DNA from: Halopolyspora algeriensis
GTDB taxonomy: Bacteria > Actinomycetota > Actinomycetes > Mycobacteriales > Pseudonocardiaceae
DNA length: 64,000 nucleotides
Assembly (NCBI RefSeq): GCF_003337235.1
Contig: NZ_QPJC01000005.1
Location: forward strand, 186,001-250,000
Direction of reading: 5' to 3'
Under the pieces are notes generated by a model. The model worked only from the letters and a program-made list of their open reading frames with translations, had not been told where the DNA came from and did no database searches. Shown here one piece after another: positions 18,880 through 27,114 of the stretch; within the stretch, counting starts at the first letter, position 1, and the number at the start of each line of letters is the position of its first letter. A program made the translations under genes and the position numbers.

Positions 18880-19356
18880 ATGAACACGCGCCATGGCAAC
18901 GCCGACGGCCCGGAAGACATCGACGCGGCATTCGCGGAGATCGTGGCCGAACTGGAACGCGACGACACCCCCTTGCCCAAATGGCCGGTGGACAGTAGCC
19001 GGGCCGAGGACTCCGATCCGGTGGATCCGGCACGTTCCGCATCGGCCGGATCGGAGCCTGCCGCCGAACATCCCGGGGGGCCACGGAGCTGGTCACCCTC
19101 CGAAGAAGAGGACGAAGGTCATTTCGAGCCCCCGGATCCGCCACCTCTGCCCGCCCCGAAGGCGGGCACGGTGGGTGGAGTCGCTCTGATCGTGCTGGGG
19201 TTCTGCCTGCTGGTGGTGCCCGGACTGGTCGGCTGGATCGGCACCATCGCACTGCCGCTCGGACTGGTCTCGATCAGTGTCGGTATCGGATGGCTGCTCC
19301 TGCGCATGCGTCCCACACCACCGGATTCCGAGTGGGACGACGGCGCCCAGCTCTGA
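18880..19356 (+). CDS. Conserved membrane protein, Rv2183c-like position
   Basis: A 158-residue protein with a hydrophilic, acidic, Pro-rich N-terminal half (about 1-95) and two closely spaced membrane helices (VGGVALIVLGFCLLVVPGLV and IGTIALPLGLVSISVGIGWLLL) before a short acidic tail. Both termini are probably cytoplasmic. ATG 18880 begins a plausible N-terminus; no ribosome site or TANNNT box is clear, so the start is uncertain. It stands between plsC and the glucokinase operon, where M. tuberculosis has the small gene Rv2183c. No function can be given. Confidence 0.7.
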   Translation: MNTRHGNADGPEDIDAAFAEIVAELERDDTPLPKWPVDSSRAEDSDPVDPARSASAGSEPAAEHPGGPRSWSPSEEEDEGHFEPPDPPPLPAPKAGTVGGVALIVLGFCLLVVPGLVGWIGTIALPLGLVSISVGIGWLLLRMRPTPPDSEWDDGAQL

Positions 19357-19390
19357 ATCCCGATTCCGCATCCGCACCCACGGCCGCGCA

Positions 19391-20341
19391 TCATCGCCCG
19401 CGGGCGTGCTCGCGGGCGAGTTCGGCCGCGCCGACCATGCTCGCCTCCTCGCCGTACCGGGCGAGGCGCAGGTGTGCAGGCGGCCGGTGACCGGCCCCGG
19501 TGACAGCCGACGCCCAGTGCTGCCGCGCGGTGTCGAGGAACAGGTGCGCGGAGCCGGACACACCCCCGGCGAGCACCACGACCTCCGGGTCGTAGACGTC
19601 GGAGACCAGGGCCAACCCTTCGCCGAGCCATCGCGACAACTCTCCCATCGCCTCCAGCGCGAGGGGATCGCCTTCCTCCGCCGCACGCGCCACTCGCTGC
19701 CCCGTGAGGGTGGAGGGGTCGCTGCCGGCCTGCCCGGCCAGAGACGTCGCCGCATCCGGGTGCTCACTCAGCAGTTGCCGCGCGGTGTCGGCCAGCGCGG
19801 TGCCACTGCAGTACCGCTCCCAGCATCCGCGTTTCCCGCACGGACACCGTCTCCCCTGCGGCACCAGGCGCAGATGCCCCAGCTCGGGGGCCACGCCGTA
19901 GGCACCCCGGTACACCTCACCGTCGAGGACGAGCGCACTGCCGATGCCGGTACCCAACGCGATCAGCACGGCCACCCGCGCCCCTGCGGCGGCGCCGAAG
20001 CGCTGCTCGGCGAATGCGGCCGCATTGGCATCGTGCTCCAGCATCACCGGGAGACCGAGCCGATCGGCGAGTCGGTCGGCGACTGCGGCATGGCGCCAAG
20101 CCAGGTGTGGTGCGAACCGCACGAGGCGGCGATCCTCGCTGACGAAACCGGCCACGGCCAACCCCACGGCGACCACCGGGTAGCGGTCGACGAGGCCGCC
20201 CACGAGGTCGGCGACCGCAGCGTTCAACGCGGGAGCCGAGTCGGGAGTCGGCGCACGAGTGGTTTCCAGTACGGCACCGTGCGGATCGACCACGCTCGCT
20301 CGCACGCTGGTGCCGCCCGCGTCCACGCCGACGGTCAGCAC
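19391..20341 (-). CDS. glk: ROK-family glucokinase
   Basis: A 316-residue ROK kinase, probably ATP- or polyphosphate-dependent glucokinase, phosphorylating glucose for glycolysis. The phosphate-binding DAGGTS is at residues 7-12, the substrate loop is LEHDANAAAFAE, ALGTGIGSALVLDG follows, and the zinc site CPCGKRGCWERYCSG is complete; ELGHLRL supplies sugar contacts. The N-terminus lacks any DNA-binding domain, so it is an enzyme and not a ROK repressor. The GTG at 20341 overlaps the end of the upstream CPLC gene by 7 nt, and that gene follows the ATPase gene by 3 nt, so the three form one operon. Confidence 0.92.
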   Translation of the reverse strand: MLTVGVDAGGTSVRASVVDPHGAVLETTRAPTPDSAPALNAAVADLVGGLVDRYPVVAVGLAVAGFVSEDRRLVRFAPHLAWRHAAVADRLADRLGLPVMLEHDANAAAFAEQRFGAAAGARVAVLIALGTGIGSALVLDGEVYRGAYGVAPELGHLRLVPQGRRCPCGKRGCWERYCSGTALADTARQLLSEHPDAATSLAGQAGSDPSTLTGQRVARAAEEGDPLALEAMGELSRWLGEGLALVSDVYDPEVVVLAGGVSGSAHLFLDTARQHWASAVTGAGHRPPAHLRLARYGEEASMVGAAELAREHARGR

Positions 20342-20847
20342 CCGTCCCCTTCGGCTCGGGCTCCCGCTCCGTTCGGATGCAGAACGTTTCCGCCGACCCG
20401 CCGCACGTCGATCCGCTGCACCTTGGACGAGCCGGTCCTGTCCGCGGAATCCGGGGACAGGTCCTCTGCGGTCTCCGCGCTCGCCTGCTCGTTGCCTGCT
20501 GCCGCTTCCCCCTCCTCGGCGAGAACCCGGCGCAGCAGTGTCACGAACGCTGCCATGTGCTCGGACAACCGTGCGGACAACTCCGGCCGGTCCCCGCGCA
20601 GGAGTGCCATTGCCGCGCACAGCGGGCACCGGTCGCAGGTACCGGACGAGGCATGCCGCGCCCGCTCGCCGATGGCCGCATCGCCCCCGTCCGCCTGCGC
20701 ATCCGTCCCGTGCCCCAGGCCGAGCAGATACTCCTCCGCACGGAACGCGAGCGCATCGAGCAGCCGACGCAGTTCCTCGCCGGACCTGTCCTCGCCGTGG
20801 TGTGCCGCTCCGTGCGCGGAGGTATCGTGCCGTGTCTGATCCACCAC
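20335..20847 (-). CDS. Conserved actinobacterial protein with CDRCPLC motif
   Basis: A 170-residue hypothetical protein. The middle carries a double CxxC, CDRCPLCAAMALLRGDRPE, followed by an amphipathic helix (LSEHMAAFVTLLRRVLAEE); the N- and C-terminal thirds are hydrophilic, and the C-terminus is likely disordered. Four residues of spacing suggest metal binding, but only three cysteines are near one another, so a zinc ribbon is not certain. The start is one of two tandem GTG codons at 20847/20844, 3 nt after the ATPase stop. It overlaps glk by 7 nt. The function is unknown; the operon places it between an ArsA-like ATPase and a glucokinase. Confidence 0.72.
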   Translation of the reverse strand: MVDQTRHDTSAHGAAHHGEDRSGEELRRLLDALAFRAEEYLLGLGHGTDAQADGGDAAIGERARHASSGTCDRCPLCAAMALLRGDRPELSARLSEHMAAFVTLLRRVLAEEGEAAAGNEQASAETAEDLSPDSADRTGSSKVQRIDVRRVGGNVLHPNGAGARAEGDGC

Positions 20848-20850
20848 TGC

Positions 20851-22080
20851 TCACCGCATCCACAACTCGGGGTCGGGCCGGAAGGCCACGGTCACTCCGT
20901 CGTCACCGGCTCTCGCCCCGGTGACGATGCAACGCCGCAGTACCGCAGGCAATGCGATCAACCGGCGACGGCCATCCACTGTCATCGCGAGCTCGTCGCC
21001 GACCCGGGCGAGGTCGATATCGGCTCCCTCATGCAACGGCAACGCGATCCGCAGAGCATATTCCGAGTCCAGGCTGCGGCCGCCACCGGTGACCTCCATC
21101 GCCGGTGCTCGTTCGGCACCCTCGAGTGGGTCGGAATCACCGTGGAGCTCCGCACCGATCTCCAGCAGTGCCCGCAATCCGACCGGCTCCCCCGCACGAT
21201 GTTCCACCGTGCGCAGCGGAACACCTGCACAGGAACGCAGCTCGTCGAGGACGGCATCCTGCTCGTTGCGGCGGGTGCGCAACCATGCCGCGGCGGCACC
21301 GCGCGCCGATCCCGGGTGCGGCACCAGCCGGTTGGCCACCAGCCCGTCGACGTGGATTCGCTGCAGCGCCAATGCCGTCAACGTACGGCGGGTCTCCGCG
21401 GCCACGACTGCCTCGGGAGTCAGCACCAACCGGACGCTGGTGCCTGCTGCGGCCAACCATTCGGTCAGCGCGCCGAGCTGCTCGGCCAACCGGCCCAGCG
21501 CGTCCGCGACCGCATCCCATCGCTCGTGGTTGTCGCTGCCCGCCATGCCGGCCAGCAGTCCCCGCACGAGGCGTCGGTGTGTGGGGAAGAGCCGCTCGAG
21601 ATAGCTCGTGAACGCCTCGGGCAAGGACAGCAGCCGCAGGGTTTCGGCGGTCGGGCCGCAATCGACGATGATGGTGTCCCACACCCCGCAGGAGGCCAGC
21701 CGGTGCACTTCGCCGAGAGCCAGCAGGTCCTCCACACCGGGCAGCACGGTGAGCTCTTCGGCGTCCAGTTCGCTCACACCCGCTCCGAGCAACAGTGTGC
21801 GAAGGTGCTCGCGAAGCTCGTCCCAGGTGTCGTCGACGAGTGCACGGGTGTGCACCTCGGCGGCATGCATACGTGCCTCGCCGGTATGGCCGTGGCTCGG
21901 CAGTGGTACCTCTTCCGGGGCCGGACCGAGCCGCGTGCCGAGAGCATCGGCCAGCGAATGCGCGGGGTCGGTGGAGACCACCAGCACCTTGGCACCCCTG
22001 GTTGCCAACCGTGCTGCGGTGGCCGCGGCGAGGGTGGTCTTGCCCACACCGCCTTTTCCGGTGAACAGCAGGACTCGCAC
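20851..22080 (-). CDS. ArsA/Get3-like ATPase
   Basis: A 409-residue single-domain P-loop ATPase of the ArsA/Get3 family, like Rv2184c. The deviant Walker A is FTGKGGVGKTT (residues 5-15), switch I follows as STDPAHSLADALG, and Walker B lies in TIIVDCGPTAETLRLL. The C-terminal part carries the family's second lobe and ends with a small beta domain (YALRIALPLHEG onward). No arsenite-binding cysteine cluster or partner arsB is present. GTG 22080 is preferred to the upstream TTG because GGAGAGG lies 6 nt before it. It begins the ATPase/CPLC/glk operon. The client or cargo is unknown; dimeric chaperone-like activity is inferred. Confidence 0.85.
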   Translation of the reverse strand: MRVLLFTGKGGVGKTTLAAATAARLATRGAKVLVVSTDPAHSLADALGTRLGPAPEEVPLPSHGHTGEARMHAAEVHTRALVDDTWDELREHLRTLLLGAGVSELDAEELTVLPGVEDLLALGEVHRLASCGVWDTIIVDCGPTAETLRLLSLPEAFTSYLERLFPTHRRLVRGLLAGMAGSDNHERWDAVADALGRLAEQLGALTEWLAAAGTSVRLVLTPEAVVAAETRRTLTALALQRIHVDGLVANRLVPHPGSARGAAAAWLRTRRNEQDAVLDELRSCAGVPLRTVEHRAGEPVGLRALLEIGAELHGDSDPLEGAERAPAMEVTGGGRSLDSEYALRIALPLHEGADIDLARVGDELAMTVDGRRRLIALPAVLRRCIVTGARAGDDGVTVAFRPDPELWMR

Positions 22081-22129
22081 GGCGAACCTCTCCAACGCAG
22101 GTGTCGATCGAACACGCGGTGGGAACGGG

Positions 22130-22576
22130 TCACTGATGCCCGGACTCGACGCGGCGCTTCAGCTCCTTCAAGGCGGTGTCCATGATCATTTTTTCGGCTT
22201 TGCGTCTGAACATGCCGAGCATGGGGATGTTCAAGTCCACGGCCAGGCTGTAGGTCACCTCGGTACGTCGGTCCGACTCGGGCCGCAAGGCATAACTGCC
22301 ATACTGGGCTTTCTGCACCTGTCCTTCGGACAAGGTCCAGCTGACCGACAATCCGTCGTCGTGCCAGTCGTAGACGAGGACGTAGGTGTCCTTGACCACG
22401 CCCGCGTCCAGGACGAACCGAACTTTCTCCGCCTTCCCGCCGGACGTCGTCGAGAGCACCTGGGTTTCCTTCACCGCTTCCGCCCATTCCGGGTACGCGG
22501 CGAAATCCGAGATCACCGACATGATCTCCGGGGCAGAAGCCTCGATCACAATGGACTGGGTGGACTTCTCGACCAT
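22130..22576 (-). CDS. SRPBCC (START-like) family protein, Rv2185c-like
   Basis: A 148-residue protein with the helix-grip fold used for binding hydrophobic ligands. The sequence ASAPEIMSVISDFAAYPEWAEAVK is the usual opening, and the long C-terminal helix carries KAEKMIMDTALKELKRRV. Length and order match Rv2185c. ATG 22576 follows TAGCCT by 6 nt, so the message is probably leaderless. It precedes the ATPase operon by 49 nt in the same direction and could be read into it. The ligand is unknown. Confidence 0.87.
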   Translation of the reverse strand: MVEKSTQSIVIEASAPEIMSVISDFAAYPEWAEAVKETQVLSTTSGGKAEKVRFVLDAGVVKDTYVLVYDWHDDGLSVSWTLSEGQVQKAQYGSYALRPESDRRTEVTYSLAVDLNIPMLGMFRRKAEKMIMDTALKELKRRVESGHQ

Positions 22577-22588
22577 GCGGGCAGGCTA
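22577..22588 (-). promoter_or_regulatory. -10 box of leaderless promoter for SRPBCC gene
   Basis: TAGCCT on the minus strand (22588-22583) is followed by 6 nt and the ATG at 22576. Confidence 0.6.
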
Positions 22589-22692
22589 CAGGTCGAAGCC
22601 CTCGACCTGGCCGAAGACCGGGGCTCCTGCCGCTCGGAGTGTCGCCCCGGCTCTTTCGAGACGCTCGCCGGACGACGGCACGGTGACACACC

Positions 22693-23496
22693 TCACCAGC
22701 GCAGCACGTACGGCTTGCCGGTGTGCTTGAAGTGCCCGACATTGACGCACTCCGTCGAGCCGATCCGCATGCGCTGCGCCAACGGCTGGTGCACGTGGCC
22801 GAACAGCGACCAGTGCGGTGCATCCCGCGTGATCCGTTCCAGCGCTCCGCTCGACCCGTACTCCGGGCGCCGCGCCACGACGTCGTAGAGCAGCTCGGGC
22901 ACGTTCGGGGGCACGTGCGTGCACAGCACGTCGACCGGATCGAGCCCGCCCAGGATCTCGTCGAACTCGGCCGCGGAACGCAAGTGCGGTACCCACGGCG
23001 CGTCACGGCGCAATGTCCCTCCCGGCGGTAGCAATGCCCCACCGGCGAAACCGAAACGCAGACCGCCGATATCGACACTGTGGCCGTCCAGCACATGGAT
23101 CCCGTGGCCGGCGAACTCCGGCCACAGGTGCGGTGCGTCGACGTTGCCCGCCGTCGCGTAGGTCGGAGCGGTCAGCGCGCCGAAGAGCTCCGCGTACTGC
23201 GCACGGACGGCTTCCTCCACGACCTTGGCGGGGTCGGACAGACTCGCCCACAGCGAACGCGCGTAGGCACCCACATCCGCACCACGATGATTGCGGCGCA
23301 ACTCGGCGAAGCGCGCTACCTTGTCGGGGCCGAACACCGCGCCCAGGATGCCTCTGCCGTGATCGTGATAGTCGACGAAGTCGATCAGATCTCCGAGCAC
23401 GACAAGCGCGTCGGCGCCCTCACCGGCACGCTTGAGATCCTCCACGTTGCCGTGGACATCCGACACCACATGCACACGCAAACCGGCTCCGTTCAC
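22693..23496 (-). CDS. Metallophosphoesterase
   Basis: A 267-residue calcineurin-like phosphoesterase. The metal ligands follow the family order: SDVHGN, VLGDLIDF, GNVDAP (in place of the usual GNHE), CTHVPP and FGHVHQP. Asp instead of His at GN(V)D is a known variation but could alter the chemistry. The GTG at 23496 gives a short leader before VHVVSDVHG; GTG 23475 is an equally good start and no strong ribosome site decides. It is divergent from fadD15. The substrate, a phosphomonoester or phosphodiester, is unknown. Confidence 0.82.
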   Translation of the reverse strand: MNGAGLRVHVVSDVHGNVEDLKRAGEGADALVVLGDLIDFVDYHDHGRGILGAVFGPDKVARFAELRRNHRGADVGAYARSLWASLSDPAKVVEEAVRAQYAELFGALTAPTYATAGNVDAPHLWPEFAGHGIHVLDGHSVDIGGLRFGFAGGALLPPGGTLRRDAPWVPHLRSAAEFDEILGGLDPVDVLCTHVPPNVPELLYDVVARRPEYGSSGALERITRDAPHWSLFGHVHQPLAQRMRIGSTECVNVGHFKHTGKPYVLRW

Positions 23497-23694
23497 CAGT
23501 CGATCCCGTCCGTACTCGAAACTAGCGATGACGCCCGGGGCTGTGTACTGCTGCCTGCCGATATCACACGCACGCCCCCGGAATGCCCTCCCGGAGGGAC
23601 CGCGGTCCGACTCGCAGGAAACAATACGGCACGGTGCCGACGAGTTCGGCGCCAACCGGGGCTGCCCAGTGGTCCGCCCCGATGACGAGAGCAC

Positions 23695-23712
23695 AGCTAC
23701 CACTCGGTAGCT
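23695..23712. promoter_or_regulatory. Palindromic operator overlapping fadD15 promoter
   Basis: AGCTACC-ACTC-GGTAGCT is a perfect 7-bp inverted repeat with a 4-base centre, shaped like a TetR-family operator. Flanking CACA and TGTG nearly extend it. TAGCTT at 23708-23713, a fitting -10 box, overlaps its right arm, so a bound protein would block fadD15 transcription. The regulator is not in this window. Confidence 0.5.
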
Positions 23713-23760
23713 TGTGGGCTCAATCATGCCTCACAGTTCGGCGTTTTTCGGAGGTTTCGA

Positions 23761-25569
23761 GTGCGCGAGTTCAGCGTCCCCGCCACGACCAGTGTGGCTG
23801 ATGACGAGAACCTCACCGACATGGTGTGGGCCAACGCGGAAAATTCCGGTGGCACCGTGAGTTTCCGGCGCCGCGTGGAAGGCACCTGGACCGAGGTGAC
23901 CGCCGCCGAGTTCGCCGCGCAGGTCATGGGTATTTCCAAGGGACTCGTTGCCGCCGGCCTGCAGCCCGGGGATCGCATCGGCCTGATGTCGCAGACCCGC
24001 TACGAGTGGAGTCTGCTCGACTTCGCCATCTGGGCAGCAGGCTGTGTCACCGTACCCATCTACGAGACCTCGGCTGCCGACCAGGCCGAATGGATCCTGT
24101 CGGACTCCGGCGCCAAGGCCGTCATCGTGGAGGCCGAGACTCACCGCCGTGAGGTGGACACGGTGGCCGACGGGCTCACCGAACTGCGCCACGTCTGGCA
24201 GATCGACGGCCCCACCCCGGACGGTGCCGCTCCTGTGGTGGACAACCTCACCGCCCGGGGAGCCGACATCGCCGACACCGAGGTTCACGATCGTCGCCGC
24301 TCGGTCCGCGCCGACGACCTCGCGACCCTCATCTACACCTCGGGCACCACCGGCCGCCCGAAGGGATGCGAACTGACCCACCGCAACCTGCTCGCCGAGG
24401 TTCGCTCCGACATCGACGCGTTCCCCCAGCTGATGCAGCCGGGCAAATCGATGCTGATGTTCCTGCCGATGGCCCACGTCCTGGCACGCGCCATCGCCAT
24501 CACCTGCGTGTACGCGCGAGTGACACTGGGACACACCGGTAACGTCAAGGAACTCGTCAACGACCTCGGCTCGTTCCAGCCCTCCTTCGTGCTGGCCGTT
24601 CCCCGCGTGTTCGAGAAGGTCTACAACACGGCCAAGCAGAAGGCCCACTCCGAGGGCAGGGGAAAGATCTTCGACGCCGCCGAAGCCACCGCCGTGGCCT
24701 ACAGCCAAGCCGAGGAAGCGGGCAACCCGAACCTCACCCTGCGGCTCAAGCACTTCGTGTTCGACAAGCTCGTCTACGGCAAGCTGCGTGCCGCGCTGGG
24801 AGGACGGTGCATGGCGGCCGTTTCCGGAGGCGCTCCCCTGGGCGAGCGACTCACCCACTTCTACCGCGGGATCGGAGTGCCGATCCTGGAGGGATACGGC
24901 CTGACCGAGACCACTGCCGCGGCCGCCGTCAACGTCGAGCACGCGTACAAGATCGGAACGGTCGGCCGCCCGCTGTCCGGGACGAGCGTCCGCATCGCCG
25001 ACGACGGTGAAATCCTGATCAAGGGTGACGTGGTGTTCCGGGGGTACTGGAACAACCCCGCAGCGACCGAGGAATCCCTCGAAGACGGCTGGTTCCACAC
25101 CGGCGACCTCGGCTCGCTGGACGAGGACGGCTTCCTGCGGATCACCGGTCGCAAGAAGGAGATCATCGTCACGGCAGGCGGCAAGAACGTCGCCCCGGCG
25201 GCTCTGGAGGACCAACTGCGGGCACATCCGCTCATCAGCCAGTGCCTCGTCGTCGGCGATCAGAAGCCCTTCATCGGTGCGCTGGTCACCATCGATTCCG
25301 AATTCCTGCCGTCGTGGCTGGCCAACCACGGCCGCTCCGAGAACACCGAGGCCGCCAACCTCGTCGACGACCCGGAACTGCAGGCCGAGGTGCAGAAGGC
25401 CATCGACAGCGCCAACGAGACCGTGTCCAAGGCCGAGCAGATCAAGCAGTTCCGCATCCTGCCGCACGACTTCACCGAGGCACGCGGAGAGATGACACCG
25501 AGCCTGAAGGTGAAGAAGAACAAGGTCGCCGAGAACTACGCCTCCGACATCGAAGCGATCTACTCCTGA
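23761..25569 (+). CDS. fadD15: Long-chain fatty-acid-CoA ligase
   Basis: A 602-residue AMP-forming acyl-CoA synthetase that activates fatty acids for beta-oxidation or lipid synthesis. The P-loop is IYTSGTTGRPKGCELTHRN, GYGLTETTAA is motif A5, GWFHTGDLG is A7, and RITGRKKEIIVTAGGKNVAP is A8; Lys near KVKKNKVAENY at the C-terminus is the adenylation lysine. GTG 23761 has GGAGG 5 nt upstream. It follows the mycobacterial Rv2187 (fadD15) in size and position. A TetR-like palindrome overlaps its promoter, suggesting control by fatty acids or acyl-CoA. Confidence 0.94.
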   Translation: MREFSVPATTSVADDENLTDMVWANAENSGGTVSFRRRVEGTWTEVTAAEFAAQVMGISKGLVAAGLQPGDRIGLMSQTRYEWSLLDFAIWAAGCVTVPIYETSAADQAEWILSDSGAKAVIVEAETHRREVDTVADGLTELRHVWQIDGPTPDGAAPVVDNLTARGADIADTEVHDRRRSVRADDLATLIYTSGTTGRPKGCELTHRNLLAEVRSDIDAFPQLMQPGKSMLMFLPMAHVLARAIAITCVYARVTLGHTGNVKELVNDLGSFQPSFVLAVPRVFEKVYNTAKQKAHSEGRGKIFDAAEATAVAYSQAEEAGNPNLTLRLKHFVFDKLVYGKLRAALGGRCMAAVSGGAPLGERLTHFYRGIGVPILEGYGLTETTAAAAVNVEHAYKIGTVGRPLSGTSVRIADDGEILIKGDVVFRGYWNNPAATEESLEDGWFHTGDLGSLDEDGFLRITGRKKEIIVTAGGKNVAPAALEDQLRAHPLISQCLVVGDQKPFIGALVTIDSEFLPSWLANHGRSENTEAANLVDDPELQAEVQKAIDSANETVSKAEQIKQFRILPHDFTEARGEMTPSLKVKKNKVAENYASDIEAIYS

Positions 25570-25584
25570 CGCAACGGGTGCGAC

Positions 25585-25626
25585 GCCGGTGGCTGTGCTC
25601 TTCGACGGAGTTCCACGGCCACCGGC
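25585..25626. terminator. Hairpin between convergent fadD15 and metallopeptidase genes
   Basis: GCCGGTGGC (25585-25593) pairs perfectly with GCCACCGGC (25618-25626) across a 24-nt loop. It starts 15 nt after the fadD15 stop and ends 10 nt short of the convergent gene's stop. Confidence 0.45.
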
Positions 25627-25636
25627 ACAGGACCTC

Positions 25637-26977
25637 TCAGTCGAAAGTACGGAGCAGGTACCGGCCCCAGCTCTCGATGAGCTCCGCAAGATCCATTCCC
25701 GCCAGGTCCTGCAGGGCTTCCTCTACCTCCTCCGGAGACCGCGACCCGGCGATGCGGTGGTAGAGCTCGACCAAACGCCGCTCACCCAGCTCTCGGGCGA
25801 GGAACCGCACCACCGACCACGACTGCTGATAGGCCAGGTCCAGACGGCTGCCCGAGAGCCGGAAGTCACGGTCCGACGGCAACGTGGTGGGAGGGCCTTC
25901 CGCGCGAAGCCGGTGTATCAGGTCCGGAGCGATTCGTTCCGGCGGAATCCCACTGCCGCGGTATCCCACGTAGTCGGCAAATCCCTCCAGCATCCACATC
26001 GGGGCGGCCTCGACCGTGTCGGCTCGGGTGGCGATGTGCGTGATCTCGTGTTCGAGCACCACACGCAGGGCGGAATCGCTCAATGGTTCGGCCGTTTGCG
26101 TGTTGAGAACCACGCGCGGCCCTTCCACGCGGCCGGTGGTGGTGTCGACCTCGTCGGCCACCGCGACGGCGGCGATACCGTCCACGGCATACGCGGGGCT
26201 GACCAGCGCCCGCAGTTCCGCGCGGGAACCGGGAACCACGACACCGATCCGGCGGGACCATCCGGTGCCCCACACCTCGGTGACGGCCGCGATGGAGTCG
26301 TCGAGCATCCGGGCAGCCCGATGCACGAGCTCCAGATTGCGATCGTGACCGAGCACCAGTCCCGAATCGGTCGGAACCACACGCACCATGCCGTGGTCCC
26401 AGGGGCCACGCCAGGTCGAACGTCCCTGCTCTTGCAGGGCGGTGTCGCTGGTCAGATACCACGAGTCACCCCGGCGCGCGAACAGGTATCCCATCACCCG
26501 AGTGGTGGGCACGGTATCGACCCCGGCCAGGGCGTAACTCAGGACCACGCGCGGAGCCCACAGCTCGTCCGGCGGGACCGGTAGGGTACCGGGATCCGGT
26601 GGCAGCACGGTGGCCGTGGCGTCGAGCCGGTAACTCCACTCCGCCAGCGGCACTTCCCGCAGGTTCCGGAACAGCATGCGCTGCTTGCGCTGAAATCGCG
26701 TGGACGCTTTCGGGTCGACCGAGGCCATGAAGACGGTCTCGTCCCGCGTACGCAACGCCTCGGCGCGCCGTTGCAAGAGTCTGGTCAGCTCGTACTCGCG
26801 GGAACTCGCCGCGGCACGGCCACCGGGTGCCGACCGTTCGGGATGACCGGCACCCCGCTCTCGAGGCAGCACGGGGCCCGGCTGACGGGAAATGGGCCCG
26901 ACAACCCATACCACCATCGTGATCACGGCCAGGAGCGCGACGACGAAACACCCTCGCCACGTCCTGAAGGCCTGCAC
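25637..26977 (-). CDS. Membrane-anchored MA-clan metallopeptidase-like protein
   Basis: A 446-residue protein with an N-terminal anchor (CFVVALLAVITMVVWVV, about 10-26), a Pro/Arg-rich linker, a region of about 170 residues without a recognised domain, and a C-terminal gluzincin-like domain. The zinc motif HEITH lies in VVLEHEITHIATR, and MLEGFADYVGY supplies the third ligand Glu, the pattern of the peptidase MA-like family. The domain would face outward. The GTG at 26977 is preceded by TACCAT with 7 nt between. It occupies the place between fadD15 and the NlpC/P60 gene where M. tuberculosis has pimB'. The substrate is unknown. Confidence 0.8.
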   Translation of the reverse strand: MQAFRTWRGCFVVALLAVITMVVWVVGPISRQPGPVLPRERGAGHPERSAPGGRAAASSREYELTRLLQRRAEALRTRDETVFMASVDPKASTRFQRKQRMLFRNLREVPLAEWSYRLDATATVLPPDPGTLPVPPDELWAPRVVLSYALAGVDTVPTTRVMGYLFARRGDSWYLTSDTALQEQGRSTWRGPWDHGMVRVVPTDSGLVLGHDRNLELVHRAARMLDDSIAAVTEVWGTGWSRRIGVVVPGSRAELRALVSPAYAVDGIAAVAVADEVDTTTGRVEGPRVVLNTQTAEPLSDSALRVVLEHEITHIATRADTVEAAPMWMLEGFADYVGYRGSGIPPERIAPDLIHRLRAEGPPTTLPSDRDFRLSGSRLDLAYQQSWSVVRFLARELGERRLVELYHRIAGSRSPEEVEEALQDLAGMDLAELIESWGRYLLRTFD

Positions 26978-26990
26978 ACGCCCGATGGTA
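26978..26990 (-). promoter_or_regulatory. -10 box of leaderless promoter for metallopeptidase gene
   Basis: TACCAT on the minus strand (26990-26985) is followed by 7 nt and the GTG at 26977. Confidence 0.55.
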
Positions 26991-27114
26991 GGGCGCCCAC
27001 CCGGCACGAGCAGGATGTTCGGACGCCGGGCGGGCGGTGCGGCGCAGCCGGGCGACCGCACCGGCCGCCCGGCTCCCCCTCAAGTGAAAAACCGGGCCAA
27101 GGACAGGTCCTCGG

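Noticed and set aside
18412-18894. N-terminal extension of PlsC, or separate gene, with a CxxC motif (minus strand)
   Set aside because: The frame is open by chance-compatible length, runs without a stop into plsC, has mixed third-position GC and no good ribosome site. The known PlsC start fits GTG 18411.
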